From: Brevibacillus formosus
GTDB taxonomy: Bacteria > Bacillota > Bacilli > Brevibacillales > Brevibacillaceae
Direction of reading: 5' to 3'
Assembly: GCF_003013405.1 (NCBI RefSeq)
Contig: NZ_PXZL01000013.1
Location: 248,001 to 312,000 of the forward strand
Length of the DNA stretch: 64,000 bases
The notes beneath the pieces were generated by a model. That model worked only from the letters and a program-made list of their open reading frames with translations, did no database searches and had not been told where the DNA came from. This document shows, piece after piece, positions 44,228-53,011 of the stretch (position 1 is the first letter of the stretch; the number at the start of each line of letters is the position of its first letter). The translations under genes and the position numbers were made by a program.

Positions 44228-44794
44228 ATGACGACAATGAGTAAATATGATCACTTATATGAAAAAACCATTTCCAGTCAACCGATTTACGACGGAAGAA
44301 TTATTAAGGTGAAGGTAGATGAGGTGCTTCTGCCCAATGGCAACACAGCCAAGCGAGAAATCGTGAATCATCAAGGAGCGGTTGCCGTGTTGCCGATTAC
44401 CGATGATAACAAAATGGTTGTGGTTCGACAGTTCCGCAAGCCATTGGAGCGTACGATCGTGGAAATCCCAGCAGGAAAACTGGAGCCAGGGGAAGAGCCA
44501 CTTGCATGTGCAATGCGCGAGTTGGAGGAAGAGACGGGCTACGTTGCAAGTCAGTACACACCGCTCAGCTCTTTTTATACATCGCCAGGCTTCGCGGATG
44601 AAATTTTACATGTCTTTGTCGCCACTGGTTTGAAAAAAGGAGAAAGCAAGCCAGACGAGGATGAGTTCGTTGATGTGCTGGAAGTAACACTCGAAGAAGC
44701 ACATGCCCTGCACCAAAGTGGAGAAATACGGGATGCCAAGACAGTCGTGGCATTGTTTGCGTGGGAAAACAAAATGCTGCGCGAACGTGGATAG
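44228..44794 (+). CDS. nudF: ADP-ribose pyrophosphatase (Nudix)
   Basis: Hydrolyses ADP-ribose to AMP and ribose 5-phosphate. Nudix box is complete: AGKLEPGEEPLACAMRELEEETGYV (G-x5-E-x7-R-E-x2-E-E-x-G). About 188 residues. ATG candidates lie at 44225, 44228 and 44237; 44228 is kept because gaaaaagg is close upstream. The frame opening at 44183 lacks a ribosome-binding site. The next gene starts five bases after the stop. Confidence 0.92.
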   Translation: MTTMSKYDHLYEKTISSQPIYDGRIIKVKVDEVLLPNGNTAKREIVNHQGAVAVLPITDDNKMVVVRQFRKPLERTIVEIPAGKLEPGEEPLACAMRELEEETGYVASQYTPLSSFYTSPGFADEILHVFVATGLKKGESKPDEDEFVDVLEVTLEEAHALHQSGEIRDAKTVVALFAWENKMLRERG

Positions 44795-44798
44795 AACC

Positions 44799-45971
44799 AT
44801 GCTCCCTTCCTATTTTTGCGACATGCATATTCACATCGGTGGTACGTGGACAGGTAAACCTGTGAAAATAACGGCTTCTCGCCAAATGACTCTCACCAAA
44901 ATTTTGGAGGAGGCCTCAGATAAAAAAGGGATGGATGTTATCGGGATTATCGATGCACATTCGCCGGAGGTTCAGGATGAGCTGGTAGATCTGTTGGAAA
45001 AGGGATTAGCGACTGAACAGGAGGATGGGGGAATTTCCTACAAAGATACGTTGCTAATCTTGGGGTGCGAAGTAGAAATCAAAGAGCCAGGGCGTGGTGC
45101 AGCCCATTTTCTCGTTTATTTGCCGAAGCTGCAAGAAATGAAGCAATTTACCGCATGGCTGTCTGAACGCTGCAAAAATGTGCAATTAAGCTCTCAGCGT
45201 ATCTACACATCACTGAAGGAATTGCAAGCCTGTGTCCATCAGTTGAAGGGTCTTTTGATCCCGGCACATATTTTTACGCCGCATAAAGGGTTGTACGGGA
45301 GCTGTACGGATTCGATGGCCGAAGTGCTTGATCCTTCGCTCATCTATGCGGTTGAGCTGGGATTGAGTGCGAATACCATTATGGCGGACCGTATATCCGA
45401 GCTACATGACAAAACCTTTCTCACAAACTCAGATGCCCATTCTCTGGCGAAGATAGGCCGGGAATATCAAGCGGTGTATATGCAAGAGCGCTCCTTTGAA
45501 GAGTGGGTAAAAGCCATTAAGCGCATCGGTGGAAGAGGGGTTCATGTAAATTACGGTCTACACCCTGAGCTTGGCAAGTATCATCAGACGGCATGCCAAG
45601 GTTGCCAGTCTTTGCTCGCGGCGGATGCTTCAGGAAAATGTCCGGAATGCGGCTTCCAACGAATTGTGCGAGGGGTTGCAGCGCGCATTGATCAGCTGGC
45701 GGATGTAGAGGCTGGCCAGCATCCGGTATTCCGTCCTCCTTATATCGAGCAAATCCCGTTGGAATTCATCCCGGGAATTGGTCCAAAATTGTTGGACAAG
45801 CTGTATCGGTCGTTTGGTACACAGATGAACGTATTGCATCGCGTGAACGAAGAAGAGCTCACCCATGTTGTCGGAGAGAAAATCGCTTCGCTCATCGTAC
45901 AAGCACGCGAGGGAAAGCTCTCTGTCCAAAAGGGCGGCGCCGGTACTTACGGAAAGATCATCCCGATGTAG
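44799..45971 (+). CDS. endoQ: Endonuclease Q family DNA repair protein
   Basis: 390 residues. PHP-type metal centre: DMHIHIGG, DAHSPEVQDEL, HIFTPHKGLYG and TNSDAHSLAKIG. A zinc knuckle CQGCQ ... CPEC (about residues 267-286) and a C-terminal helix-hairpin-helix (FIPGIGPKLLDKL) complete the EndoQ layout. The archaeal and some bacterial enzymes nick 5' to deaminated bases (uracil, hypoxanthine, xanthine). Start at 44799 is an estimate: no strong ribosome-binding site, so coupling with nudF is likely. A GTG at 44787 is an alternative. Confidence 0.82.
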   Translation: MLPSYFCDMHIHIGGTWTGKPVKITASRQMTLTKILEEASDKKGMDVIGIIDAHSPEVQDELVDLLEKGLATEQEDGGISYKDTLLILGCEVEIKEPGRGAAHFLVYLPKLQEMKQFTAWLSERCKNVQLSSQRIYTSLKELQACVHQLKGLLIPAHIFTPHKGLYGSCTDSMAEVLDPSLIYAVELGLSANTIMADRISELHDKTFLTNSDAHSLAKIGREYQAVYMQERSFEEWVKAIKRIGGRGVHVNYGLHPELGKYHQTACQGCQSLLAADASGKCPECGFQRIVRGVAARIDQLADVEAGQHPVFRPPYIEQIPLEFIPGIGPKLLDKLYRSFGTQMNVLHRVNEEELTHVVGEKIASLIVQAREGKLSVQKGGAGTYGKIIPM

Positions 45972-45974
45972 GTT

Positions 45975-46004
45975 GTCATAGGGGAGAACTCGTCCGCATA
46001 AGCT
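45975..46004 (+). promoter_or_regulatory. Possible sigma-E promoter of spoIIM
   Basis: GTCATAGG (45975-45982), 14 bases, CATAAGCT (45997-46004). Compare with consensus of the GTCATATT-N14-CATACA-N-T kind. spoIIM belongs to the sigma-E regulon in B. subtilis. Match in the -10 is partial. Confidence 0.45.
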
Positions 46005-46038
46005 GTACAGTAATCAGCCAAGCGGGAGGCGACGAAGC

Positions 46039-46665
46039 GTGCGTTCACGAGTCGGACAAACTATCCAATCCTATGCGAGAGAGCATCAGTCACTCTACTG
46101 GTTCACGATCGTCCTGTTTACGATGGGCATTATTTTCGGAGCCGTCCTCGTCAATTCACTGCCATTGTCACAGAAGCAGGAGCTGTACGGTTTTCTGCAA
46201 TATTTTTTTAACAGTCTTGGCAGTGATGGAATCCCTGAGACCAGTGCCCATTTTCAGCAGGCGTTTGGTCATTATGCCAAAACCATTGCGATCATGTGGG
46301 TGCTGGGATTGTCCATTATTGGGTTGCCGATGATTTTGTTGATGCTCTTCCTAAAAGGAGTCGTGGTCGGTTTCACCGTCGGTTTTTTGGTGAGTCAGCT
46401 CCAATGGCAAGGTGTAACATTTGCCATGGTGGGTGTTCTCCCGCAAAATTTATTAGTCGTCCCTGCCCTTTTTATTGTAGGCGTCAGCGGAATTTCGTTT
46501 TCTCTTCGACTCATACGAACGAGAGTGCTGAGCAAAAGAGATGTTATCATGCCACACTTTATGGGCTATACCGTCCTTGTTCTTAGCATGCTGGCGGTAT
46601 TGACGATTGCAGCCTTGTTTGAAACCTTCATTTCCCCTAGGCTGATGCAGCTTGTGCTTAATTAA
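46039..46665 (+). CDS. spoIIM: Stage II sporulation protein M
   Basis: Polytopic membrane component of the SpoIIDMP engulfment machine. 208 residues with five hydrophobic segments, including WFTIVLFTMGIIFGAVLVNSL, IMWVLGLSIIGLPMILLML and FMGYTVLVLSMLAVLTIAALF. The GTG follows gggagg nine bases upstream. In place between nudF and fur as in B. subtilis. A sigma-E-like promoter is placed just upstream, so expression in the mother cell is likely. Confidence 0.92.
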   Translation: MRSRVGQTIQSYAREHQSLYWFTIVLFTMGIIFGAVLVNSLPLSQKQELYGFLQYFFNSLGSDGIPETSAHFQQAFGHYAKTIAIMWVLGLSIIGLPMILLMLFLKGVVVGFTVGFLVSQLQWQGVTFAMVGVLPQNLLVVPALFIVGVSGISFSLRLIRTRVLSKRDVIMPHFMGYTVLVLSMLAVLTIAALFETFISPRLMQLVLN

Positions 46666-46677
46666 GAATAATTCTCA
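46663..46677. promoter_or_regulatory. PerR/Fur-type box upstream of fur
   Basis: TAAGAATAATTCTCA is a 7-1-7 inverted repeat, 11 of 14 arm positions matching TGATAAT-N-ATTATCA. It begins on the last bases of spoIIM and ends 18 bases before the fur -35. In B. subtilis fur is under PerR. Confidence 0.6.
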
Positions 46678-46695
46678 GGTAAGAACTTATGCATT

Positions 46696-46725
46696 TGACT
46701 TATTCGATGCCCCTCTACTATAATA
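46696..46725 (+). promoter_or_regulatory. Sigma-A promoter of fur
   Basis: TTGACT (46696-46701), 18 bases, TATAAT (46720-46725). About 35 bases before the ATG. Confidence 0.75.
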
Positions 46726-46759
46726 GGAACAGGTTTCATGCGAGCGGGGAGGGGCATTA

Positions 46760-47224
46760 ATGTTGGAAGAAAAATTAGAGAAAATTAAGCAGCAGTTGCA
46801 TTCACAGAACTACAAGCTGACACCACAGCGTGAAGCCACTGTTCGCGTGTTGTTGGAGAATGAAGAAGATCACTTGAGTGCGGAAGATGTTTACTTGTTG
46901 GTGAAGGATAAAGCACCGGAAATCGGGCTTGCTACCGTATACAGGACATTAGAGCTGTTGAGCGAACTGAAGATCCTTCATAAAATGAATTTTGGCGATG
47001 GCGTAGCTCGTTACGATCTTCGTGATGATAATGCTGCCTATCACCATCATCACCTCATTTGCCTCAATTGTGGTACGGTGGATGAAATTTTTGAAGATCT
47101 GCTTGTCACAGCAGAAGAAAAAGTCAAGAATGTTTACAACTTTTATATTACCGACCACCGATTGACCTTCTACGGGATCTGCAATCGTTGTGTAGATAAA
47201 GTGAACGTGGAGGACTTCAAATAA
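46760..47224 (+). CDS. fur: Ferric uptake regulator Fur
   Basis: Fe(II)-responsive repressor of iron acquisition. 154 residues: winged helix (KLTPQREATVRVLLENEEDHLSAEDVY, then GLATVYRTLELL), regulatory HHHH (YHHHHLICLNCGTVDEIFEDLL), and a structural zinc site from CLNC plus the C-terminal CNRC. Family paralogues PerR and Zur cannot be fully excluded, but synteny with spoIIM, yqzK and xerD points to Fur. The ATG follows gggagggg. Confidence 0.92.
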   Translation: MLEEKLEKIKQQLHSQNYKLTPQREATVRVLLENEEDHLSAEDVYLLVKDKAPEIGLATVYRTLELLSELKILHKMNFGDGVARYDLRDDNAAYHHHHLICLNCGTVDEIFEDLLVTAEEKVKNVYNFYITDHRLTFYGICNRCVDKVNVEDFK

Positions 47225-47228
47225 AGTC

Positions 47229-47260
47229 GACTTCTCTGGGAACGGAGAAGTTTTTCTTTT
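47229..47260 (+). terminator. Terminator after fur
   Basis: Stem acttctc / gagaagt with an eight-base loop and T-rich tail. Confidence 0.75.
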
Positions 47261-47380
47261 TTCATCGGGAGCTTTTGTAATGGCAGACCTAATCCTGTGG
47301 AATCCTAAGCGAGGATCGATCCGAATGGAGCGAGGGACAAGTGCATATAAATGAAAGAAAGTCTGTAAGGAGGCTCACCG

Positions 47381-47620
47381 ATGAAGGTCTCTTATCGCCG
47401 CTTGATGGAGGGTCTTCGTTTCTTGCTTCTTTTCATTACCTGCACCTTGCTCTCCTACGGCATCATTACCTTGCTGGCGGACAAATTTCTCCCGGCAAAC
47501 CCTTATCATGAACCACATGGGAATGCGGTGAAGGTAGTAAAAGTCATCAACACCTCTCAGGCGCAGGATTTTGACGGATATGTCGCACGTCTGCAGCTCT
47601 TTTATTTAACGGGAGAGTAA
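47381..47620 (+). CDS. yqzK: YqzK family (DUF4227) membrane protein
   Basis: 79 residues with a single N-terminal transmembrane helix (FLLLFITCTLLSYGIITLLAD), then an extracytoplasmic segment NPYHEPHGNAVKVV. Its place between fur and xerD is that of yqzK. An aaggagg precedes the ATG. Function unknown. Confidence 0.8.
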   Translation: MKVSYRRLMEGLRFLLLFITCTLLSYGIITLLADKFLPANPYHEPHGNAVKVVKVINTSQAQDFDGYVARLQLFYLTGE

Positions 47621-47713
47621 TGCAAGTGTGAGTTTTTTACCTGGAGAAGCAGGAGTTTCTTTTTCTTTGTGGAAAGCAATACAAGATACTTATCAGCTGA
47701 AGGGGACAGCTTC

Positions 47714-48601
47714 ATGGACAGTCTGATTGATCAGTTTATTCATTTCCTGACTGTGGAGAAAGGGTTATCGAGAAATACCCTGGAATCCTATCAACGGGAT
47801 ATGGTGGCCTTTACCTCGTACTTACAAGAGCAAGGTGTTGCTCGAATAGAGGATTCTACTCGGACGCACATCATTGGGTACTTGCTTGTTTTACGGGAAA
47901 AAGGACGTGCTACAGCAACACTTTCTCGCAATATGGCATCGATACGAGCGTTTTATCAGTTTCTCATTCGGGATAAATACATAGATAAGGATCCATCCAT
48001 TCATCTGGAAACACCGAAGATTGAAAAACGCTTGCCGAAAGTGCTTTCTGTTGAGGAAGTGGAACGTCTTTTGGAAAGTCCTCCTGTCAATCATCCTGCC
48101 GGGCTGCGGGACAAGGCGATGCTTGAGCTTTTATATGCGACAGGCATTCGCGTCTCGGAGTTAGTCAATCTGGATAGTGCTGATGTGAATCTGGATATGG
48201 GCTTCGTCAAATGCTTGGGAAAAGGATCAAAAGAGCGAATCATTCCGTTAGGCTCGGTTGCCATTCAAATGGTTCGCCACTATTTGCAAGCAGGGCGCCC
48301 CAAGCTGGTAAAAGGAACTGGCGATACTGCATTATTTCTGAATCACTTGGGTAAACAAATTACACGGCAAGGTTTTTGGAAAATTATTAAACGCTATGCA
48401 CAAAAATCGAACATCCGTGCTGAGATTACACCCCATACGCTTCGCCACTCTTTTGCCACTCACTTACTGGAAAATGGAGCCGATTTGCGCTCTGTTCAAG
48501 AGATGCTTGGGCATGCTGATATTTCAACCACCCAGATTTACACACATGTGACCAGAACGCGGATTAAGGACATCTATGCCAAGACGCATCCGCGAGCATG
48601 A
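47714..48601 (+). CDS. xerD: Site-specific tyrosine recombinase XerD
   Basis: Resolves chromosome dimers at dif together with XerC. 295 residues with N-terminal core-binding domain ([17 protein letters not shown]) and complete catalytic set: R146 in ATGIRVSEL, Lys in [11 protein letters not shown]241 and R244 in [12 protein letters not shown]267 in LGHADI, nucleophile Y276 in TQIYTHV. The ATG at 47714 follows aagggg. A GC-rich hairpin (ctccgcc/ggcggag) follows. Confidence 0.94.
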   Translation: MDSLIDQFIHFLTVEKGLSRNTLESYQRDMVAFTSYLQEQGVARIEDSTRTHIIGYLLVLREKGRATATLSRNMASIRAFYQFLIRDKYIDKDPSIHLETPKIEKRLPKVLSVEEVERLLESPPVNHPAGLRDKAMLELLYATGIRVSELVNLDSADVNLDMGFVKCLGKGSKERIIPLGSVAIQMVRHYLQAGRPKLVKGTGDTALFLNHLGKQITRQGFWKIIKRYAQKSNIRAEITPHTLRHSFATHLLENGADLRSVQEMLGHADISTTQIYTHVTRTRIKDIYAKTHPRA

Positions 48602-48618
48602 GTATGAAAAAACGATCG

Positions 48619-48641
48619 ACTCCGCCTGATTGTCGGGCGGA
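48619..48641 (+). terminator. Hairpin after xerD
   Basis: ctccgcc / ggcggag arms with an eight-base loop. The tail is gaaaaatttt, so terminator function is uncertain. Confidence 0.4.
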
Positions 48642-48660
48642 GAAAAATTTTCTGAATCAG

Positions 48661-48674
48661 GTCAGACGTCTGAC
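48661..48674. promoter_or_regulatory. Perfect palindrome upstream of deoB: candidate operator
   Basis: GTCAGACGTCTGAC, a 14-base perfect palindrome, 46 bases ahead of the deoB start. Resembles operators of dimeric helix-turn-helix repressors such as the GntR family. No clear promoter core could be assigned nearby. Confidence 0.5.
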
Positions 48675-48720
48675 GACTTGATTTTGGAATTCGAATGACT
48701 GGTAAACAGGAGGCGTTAAG

Positions 48721-49893
48721 ATGCAGTATTCACGAGTTTTTTTGATCGTCATGGACAGCGTAGGGATTGGCGAACAACCTGATGCGCCTAAGTTCAATGA
48801 TGCAGGAGCGAACACCTTAGGTCATATCGCGGAACGAGTTGCAGGATTTTCATTGCCTAACTTACAAAAATTAGGTTTGGGAAATATAGCGCCACTCCAA
48901 AATGTCGCGCCAGTTGCAACCCCTATGGCCCATTATGGAAAAATGCAGGAAATCTCTATGGGAAAAGATACGACGACGGGTCATTGGGAAATCATGGGTC
49001 TGCATGTATCTACTCCGTTTAACACGTATCCAGACGGATTTCCTCAAGAATTGATCTCAGAATTTGAGCAACGTATCGGTCGCAAGGTGCTCGGGAACAA
49101 AGTCGCTTCGGGGACAGACATTCTCGACGAGCTTGGCGAAGAGCATATGAATACAGGGGCAGTGATTGTCTATACATCTGCGGACAGTGTATTCCAGGTG
49201 GCAGCCCACGAAGAGGTTGTTCCACTGGAAGAGCTGTACCATATATGCGAGGTAGCTCGTGAGTTGACGCTTCGTGATGAATTCGCCGTTACTCGTGTCA
49301 TTGCGCGTCCATTTGTTGGACAGCCGGGCAATTTTAGCCGTACGGCAAATCGTCACGATTATTCCGTGAAGCCATTTGCTCCGACAGTCATGAATCGTTT
49401 GCAAGATGCTGGCCTTGCTTCTATTGCCATTGGAAAAATCAGCGACATCTACGCAGAAGAGGGCGTTACCCAATCTATCCGCACCAAAGATAACATGGAC
49501 GGAGTGGATCAGATTCTGGGCACGATGAAACAATCGTTTACGGGCCTTTCCTTTGTCAATCTCGTAGACTTCGATGCGAAGTTCGGTCATCGCCGTGATC
49601 CAGAAGGGTATGGTCAGGCATTGATGGAGTTCGATGCTCGCATTCCTGAGCTTTTGGAAGCGCTACAAGAAAATGATTTGCTGGTCATCACAGCAGACCA
49701 TGGAAACGATCCTGTACATCATGGCAGCGACCATACCAGAGAATACGTTCCGTTGCTTGTCTATCACAAGGGTATTCAAGCTGGACAGCATTTGGGCATC
49801 CGTGAAACATTTGCGGACTTGGGTGCGACCATTGCGGACAATTTTGGAGTAACTGCTCCAGTGATTGGGAAGAGCTTCCTTAATCATTTATAA
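48721..49893 (+). CDS. deoB: Phosphopentomutase
   Basis: Interconverts (deoxy)ribose 1- and 5-phosphate in nucleoside salvage. 390 residues, alkaline-phosphatase-like fold. Metal-binding [16 protein letters not shown], the phosphorylated Thr region [14 protein letters not shown], and ITADHGNDP near the C-terminus. An aggaggcg lies upstream of the ATG. With the two downstream phosphorylases it forms a deoB-punA-pdp salvage cluster (B. subtilis drm-pupG, with pdp elsewhere). Confidence 0.94.
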   Translation: MQYSRVFLIVMDSVGIGEQPDAPKFNDAGANTLGHIAERVAGFSLPNLQKLGLGNIAPLQNVAPVATPMAHYGKMQEISMGKDTTTGHWEIMGLHVSTPFNTYPDGFPQELISEFEQRIGRKVLGNKVASGTDILDELGEEHMNTGAVIVYTSADSVFQVAAHEEVVPLEELYHICEVARELTLRDEFAVTRVIARPFVGQPGNFSRTANRHDYSVKPFAPTVMNRLQDAGLASIAIGKISDIYAEEGVTQSIRTKDNMDGVDQILGTMKQSFTGLSFVNLVDFDAKFGHRRDPEGYGQALMEFDARIPELLEALQENDLLVITADHGNDPVHHGSDHTREYVPLLVYHKGIQAGQHLGIRETFADLGATIADNFGVTAPVIGKSFLNHL

Positions 49894-49953
49894 AGGTTAA
49901 GCAAAAATAAACATTTATATAATAGAAGAAACACAAAAAAGGAGAGAGTTAAA

Positions 49954-50763
49954 TTGGCAAATTTCCATGACGCAGTAGCATATATCGAACCGAAATTGAC
50001 AGAAAAACCAACCATTGGTCTCGTACTCGGATCAGGGCTGGGTGTCTTGGCAGATGAAATCGAAAATCCAGTGATCATTCCTTATCATGAAATCCCTGGC
50101 TTCACTGTGTCCACCGTTGTCGGCCACAAAGGACAACTCGTGATTGGTAAGCTGCAAGGCAAGCAAGTCGTTGCGATGCAAGGTCGTTTCCACTTTTATG
50201 AGGGACATGGACTGGATGCCGTTGTTTTCCCAATCCGTGTCATGAAGCTGCTCGGCGTAGAAACCATTATTGTGACCAATGCGGCTGGAGGAATTAACGA
50301 AGGCTACAATCCAGGCGACCTCATGCTGATTTCCGATCACATCAACATGACGTTCCGCAATCCTTTGATCGGTGCAAACGATGAACAATTGGGAGCACGT
50401 TTCCCGGATATGTCTGAGGCTTATTCCAAACAGCTCCGCAAGCTGGCTCATGAAGTTGCGTCCGAGCAAGGAATCCAGCTCCGTGAAGGTGTATATGCAG
50501 GTCTGCTAGGTCCTAGCTATGAAACTCCAGCAGAAATCCGTATGTTGCGTTTATTGGGTGGGGATGCTGTAGGGATGTCAACTGTACCAGAAGTAATCGT
50601 GGCACGACACATGGGTGTGAAGGTGCTTGGTATTTCTTGCATTAGCAACATGGCAGCAGGTATCTTGGAACAACCTCTGTCCCATGATGAAGTAATGGAA
50701 ACAACAGAAAAGGTAAAATCGCAATTCCTGGCTCTGGTCAATGGCATCGTAGCCAAAATGTAA
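49954..50763 (+). CDS. punA: Purine nucleoside phosphorylase
   Basis: Phosphorolysis of guanosine and inosine to base plus ribose 1-phosphate. 269 residues of the trimeric class: LGSGLGVLADEI phosphate loop, QGRFHFYEGH, and TNAAGGINEGYNPGDLMLISDHIN. TTG start following aaaggagaga. A TATAAT is present in the 60-base gap (49918-49923), so an internal promoter is possible. Confidence 0.93.
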   Translation: MANFHDAVAYIEPKLTEKPTIGLVLGSGLGVLADEIENPVIIPYHEIPGFTVSTVVGHKGQLVIGKLQGKQVVAMQGRFHFYEGHGLDAVVFPIRVMKLLGVETIIVTNAAGGINEGYNPGDLMLISDHINMTFRNPLIGANDEQLGARFPDMSEAYSKQLRKLAHEVASEQGIQLREGVYAGLLGPSYETPAEIRMLRLLGGDAVGMSTVPEVIVARHMGVKVLGISCISNMAAGILEQPLSHDEVMETTEKVKSQFLALVNGIVAKM

Positions 50764-50787
50764 GTAACGGATTCGGAGGGATTAGCA

Positions 50788-52095
50788 ATGCGTATGGTCG
50801 ATATGATCGCCAAAAAACGTGATGGCGGAGAACTGACAACAGAAGAGATTCAATTTCTGGTGACAGGCTATACAGATGGAAGTATTCCTGACTACCAAAT
50901 GTCCGCTTGGGCAATGGCAGTCTTTTTCCGTGGCATGACTGCGAGAGAGACAGGAGATCTAACCTTGGCAATGGCAGGGTCAGGCGAACAGCTTGACCTG
51001 TCTTCCCTGCAAGGAATTAAGGTAGACAAGCACAGTACAGGCGGAGTAGGGGACAAGACTACTCTTGTTGTTGCGCCATTGGTAGCGGCAGCAGGTATTC
51101 CTGTGGCAAAAATGTCCGGGAGAGGTCTTGGATACTCTGGAGGCACCATTGACAAGCTGGAGTCCTTCGCAGGTTTTGAAGTAGAACGCACACGCGAGCA
51201 ATTTTTGCAGCAGGTGCGTGATATTGGCGTGTCCGTAATCGGGCAGTCTGGCAACCTGACACCTGCCGATAAGAAGCTGTATGCTCTGCGTGACGTGACA
51301 GCTACTGTAGAGGCTGTGCCGTTGATTGCAAGCTCCATTATGTCCAAGAAGATTGCCGCTGGAGCAGATGCCATCCTGCTTGACGTAAAAGTAGGCAAGG
51401 GCGCATTCATGAAAAGTATTGAAGAGGCAGAAACACTAGCAAATGCGATGGTTGCAATCGGCAGCCAAGTAGGGCGTAAAACGGTGGCAGTTATCAGCGA
51501 TATGAACCAGCCGCTTGGTTTTGCTGTGGGCAATGCGCTGGAAGTGAAAGAAGCGGTGGAGACACTTGCAGGTAGAGGTCCTCGCGATTTGACCGAGCTG
51601 GTATTGGCTATTGGCGCCCGCATGCTTGTTATGGGTGGGCTTGTTACTGATGTGGAAGAAGGACGTAAGAAGCTCGAAGACCTGATGGCTTCCGGAAAAG
51701 CAGTGGATAAACTGGCGGAAATGGTAGAGGCTCAAGGCGGAAATAAGCAGGACGTCTATGATTTGTCTCGTCTGCCGCAAGCAAAGATCATTCATACCGT
51801 TACAGCCGAACAGGACGGCTTTGTAAGCGCGATTGATGCGGAAGCGATTGGCCATGCTTCTGTTGTCTTGGGTGCCGGCAGATTGACAAAAGAAATGCCG
51901 ATTGACTTGGCAGTAGGTCTTGTTCTGCACAAAAAACGCGGGGATCAGGTGAAGGCTGGAGAGGTCTTGGTCACCATCCATGCCAACGAAGACCATCTTC
52001 TGCAAAATGCCTTGAAGGAAATGGAAGAAGCCTTCCAGATTTCGACGGCAATCGACGGAGAACAGCCGTTGATTTACAAAATTATCGAAGCATAG
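50788..52095 (+). CDS. pdp: Pyrimidine-nucleoside phosphorylase
   Basis: Phosphorolysis of uridine and (deoxy)thymidine. 435 residues. N-terminal helical domain, phosphate-binding VDKHSTGGVGDKTTLVVAPLVAAAG, then KMSGRGLGYSGGTIDKLESF, and a C-terminal domain. An ATG with ggagggatt upstream. Last gene of the salvage cluster; strong terminator follows. Confidence 0.94.
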   Translation: MRMVDMIAKKRDGGELTTEEIQFLVTGYTDGSIPDYQMSAWAMAVFFRGMTARETGDLTLAMAGSGEQLDLSSLQGIKVDKHSTGGVGDKTTLVVAPLVAAAGIPVAKMSGRGLGYSGGTIDKLESFAGFEVERTREQFLQQVRDIGVSVIGQSGNLTPADKKLYALRDVTATVEAVPLIASSIMSKKIAAGADAILLDVKVGKGAFMKSIEEAETLANAMVAIGSQVGRKTVAVISDMNQPLGFAVGNALEVKEAVETLAGRGPRDLTELVLAIGARMLVMGGLVTDVEEGRKKLEDLMASGKAVDKLAEMVEAQGGNKQDVYDLSRLPQAKIIHTVTAEQDGFVSAIDAEAIGHASVVLGAGRLTKEMPIDLAVGLVLHKKRGDQVKAGEVLVTIHANEDHLLQNALKEMEEAFQISTAIDGEQPLIYKIIEA

Positions 52096-52124
52096 AATGT
52101 CCGGATATTAGTTGATCAATCAAA

Positions 52125-52165
52125 TAAAACAAGGCGTGCACAGCACATGAGCACGCCTTGTTTTA
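52125..52165. terminator. Terminator after pdp
   Basis: Perfect 15-base arms (52125-52139, 52151-52165), 11-base loop. Forward arm ends in ttttа-like T-run; symmetrical, so bidirectional. Confidence 0.85.
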
Positions 52166-52320
52166 TGAGTAAAAATACAGTTTCTCGAAAAAATATTGTT
52201 GATTAAATCTAGTTTTTCATATTCAATAGTAAGATGTAAGTCGTTTTTTTATTATATAAAATATATTTTACTGTTCGGATTGACTTTATAAAGTTTTATT
52301 ATTCTACTTGTCAAATTTCG

Positions 52321-52349
52321 TTGACACCGCTATCATTTCAGATTACTTT
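52321..52349 (+). promoter_or_regulatory. Possible promoter for the Lrp/opp cluster
   Basis: Perfect TTGACA (52321-52326), 17-base spacer, TACTTT (52344-52349). The surrounding 260 bases (52166-52426) are strongly A+T-rich with no other feature seen. Confidence 0.5.
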
Positions 52350-52426
52350 TATTGTATTAGACTGTTTGTAAAAGATTATTGCGAAATTCGTAAAAAAATG
52401 ATGGAGGTTCCCAGAAAATCGTATTT

Positions 52427-52897
52427 ATGAAAAAGCTGGACCATGTCGACAGACAGATTCTGCAAATCCTCCATGAAGATGGGCGCATCCCATATACAGA
52501 AATCGCCCATCAACTAGGCGTGAGCGAAGGAACAATTCGATCGCGCATCACTCGTCTTTTGCAAGACGGAGTCTTTCAATTTGTAATACAACCCGATCCA
52601 GAGAAATTAGGATTACATGTGCAGGCTATCATCGGGTTAACCACAAAGCTAGGTTTGCAGAAAGAAGTGGCAGAAAAATTAAGCAAATTCTCTGCAGTAC
52701 GCTTTGTAGGCGCTTATAGCGGTAAGCACGACTTGATCATCCAAGCGTGTTTCCATAGTAATGATGAGCTGATCACCTTTGTCAACGAACGACTCTCTCA
52801 AATTGAAGGAATTGCAGCTGCGGACGTTTCACTGGAACTGAAGCAGTACAAAGACACCTTCTCTTTCGTTCAAGACGACGAGGTGACCCTGCAATGA
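52427..52897 (+). CDS. Lrp/AsnC-family transcriptional regulator
   Basis: 156 residues: N-terminal helix-turn-helix (LDHVDRQILQILHEDGRIPYTEIAHQLGVSEGTIRSRITRLLQDG) and C-terminal RAM ligand-binding domain (FVGAYSGKHDLIIQA). Unusual start: gatggagg lies 19 bases before the ATG, with an in-frame ATC at 52418 that would be better spaced. Located 114 bases ahead of oppA, it may sense amino acids and control peptide uptake. Confidence 0.88.
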   Translation: MKKLDHVDRQILQILHEDGRIPYTEIAHQLGVSEGTIRSRITRLLQDGVFQFVIQPDPEKLGLHVQAIIGLTTKLGLQKEVAEKLSKFSAVRFVGAYSGKHDLIIQACFHSNDELITFVNERLSQIEGIAAADVSLELKQYKDTFSFVQDDEVTLQ

Positions 52898-53011
52898 AAG
52901 GGGTTGATGCCTTCCAGCCGAAGTCAAGCAGCTTCGTGTAGTTTTCATTTTTTTTCGTCCTTTATTTTCAGAAAAAAGACAAAAAAGAAAAACGTACTGG
53001 GGGTTATTGCG

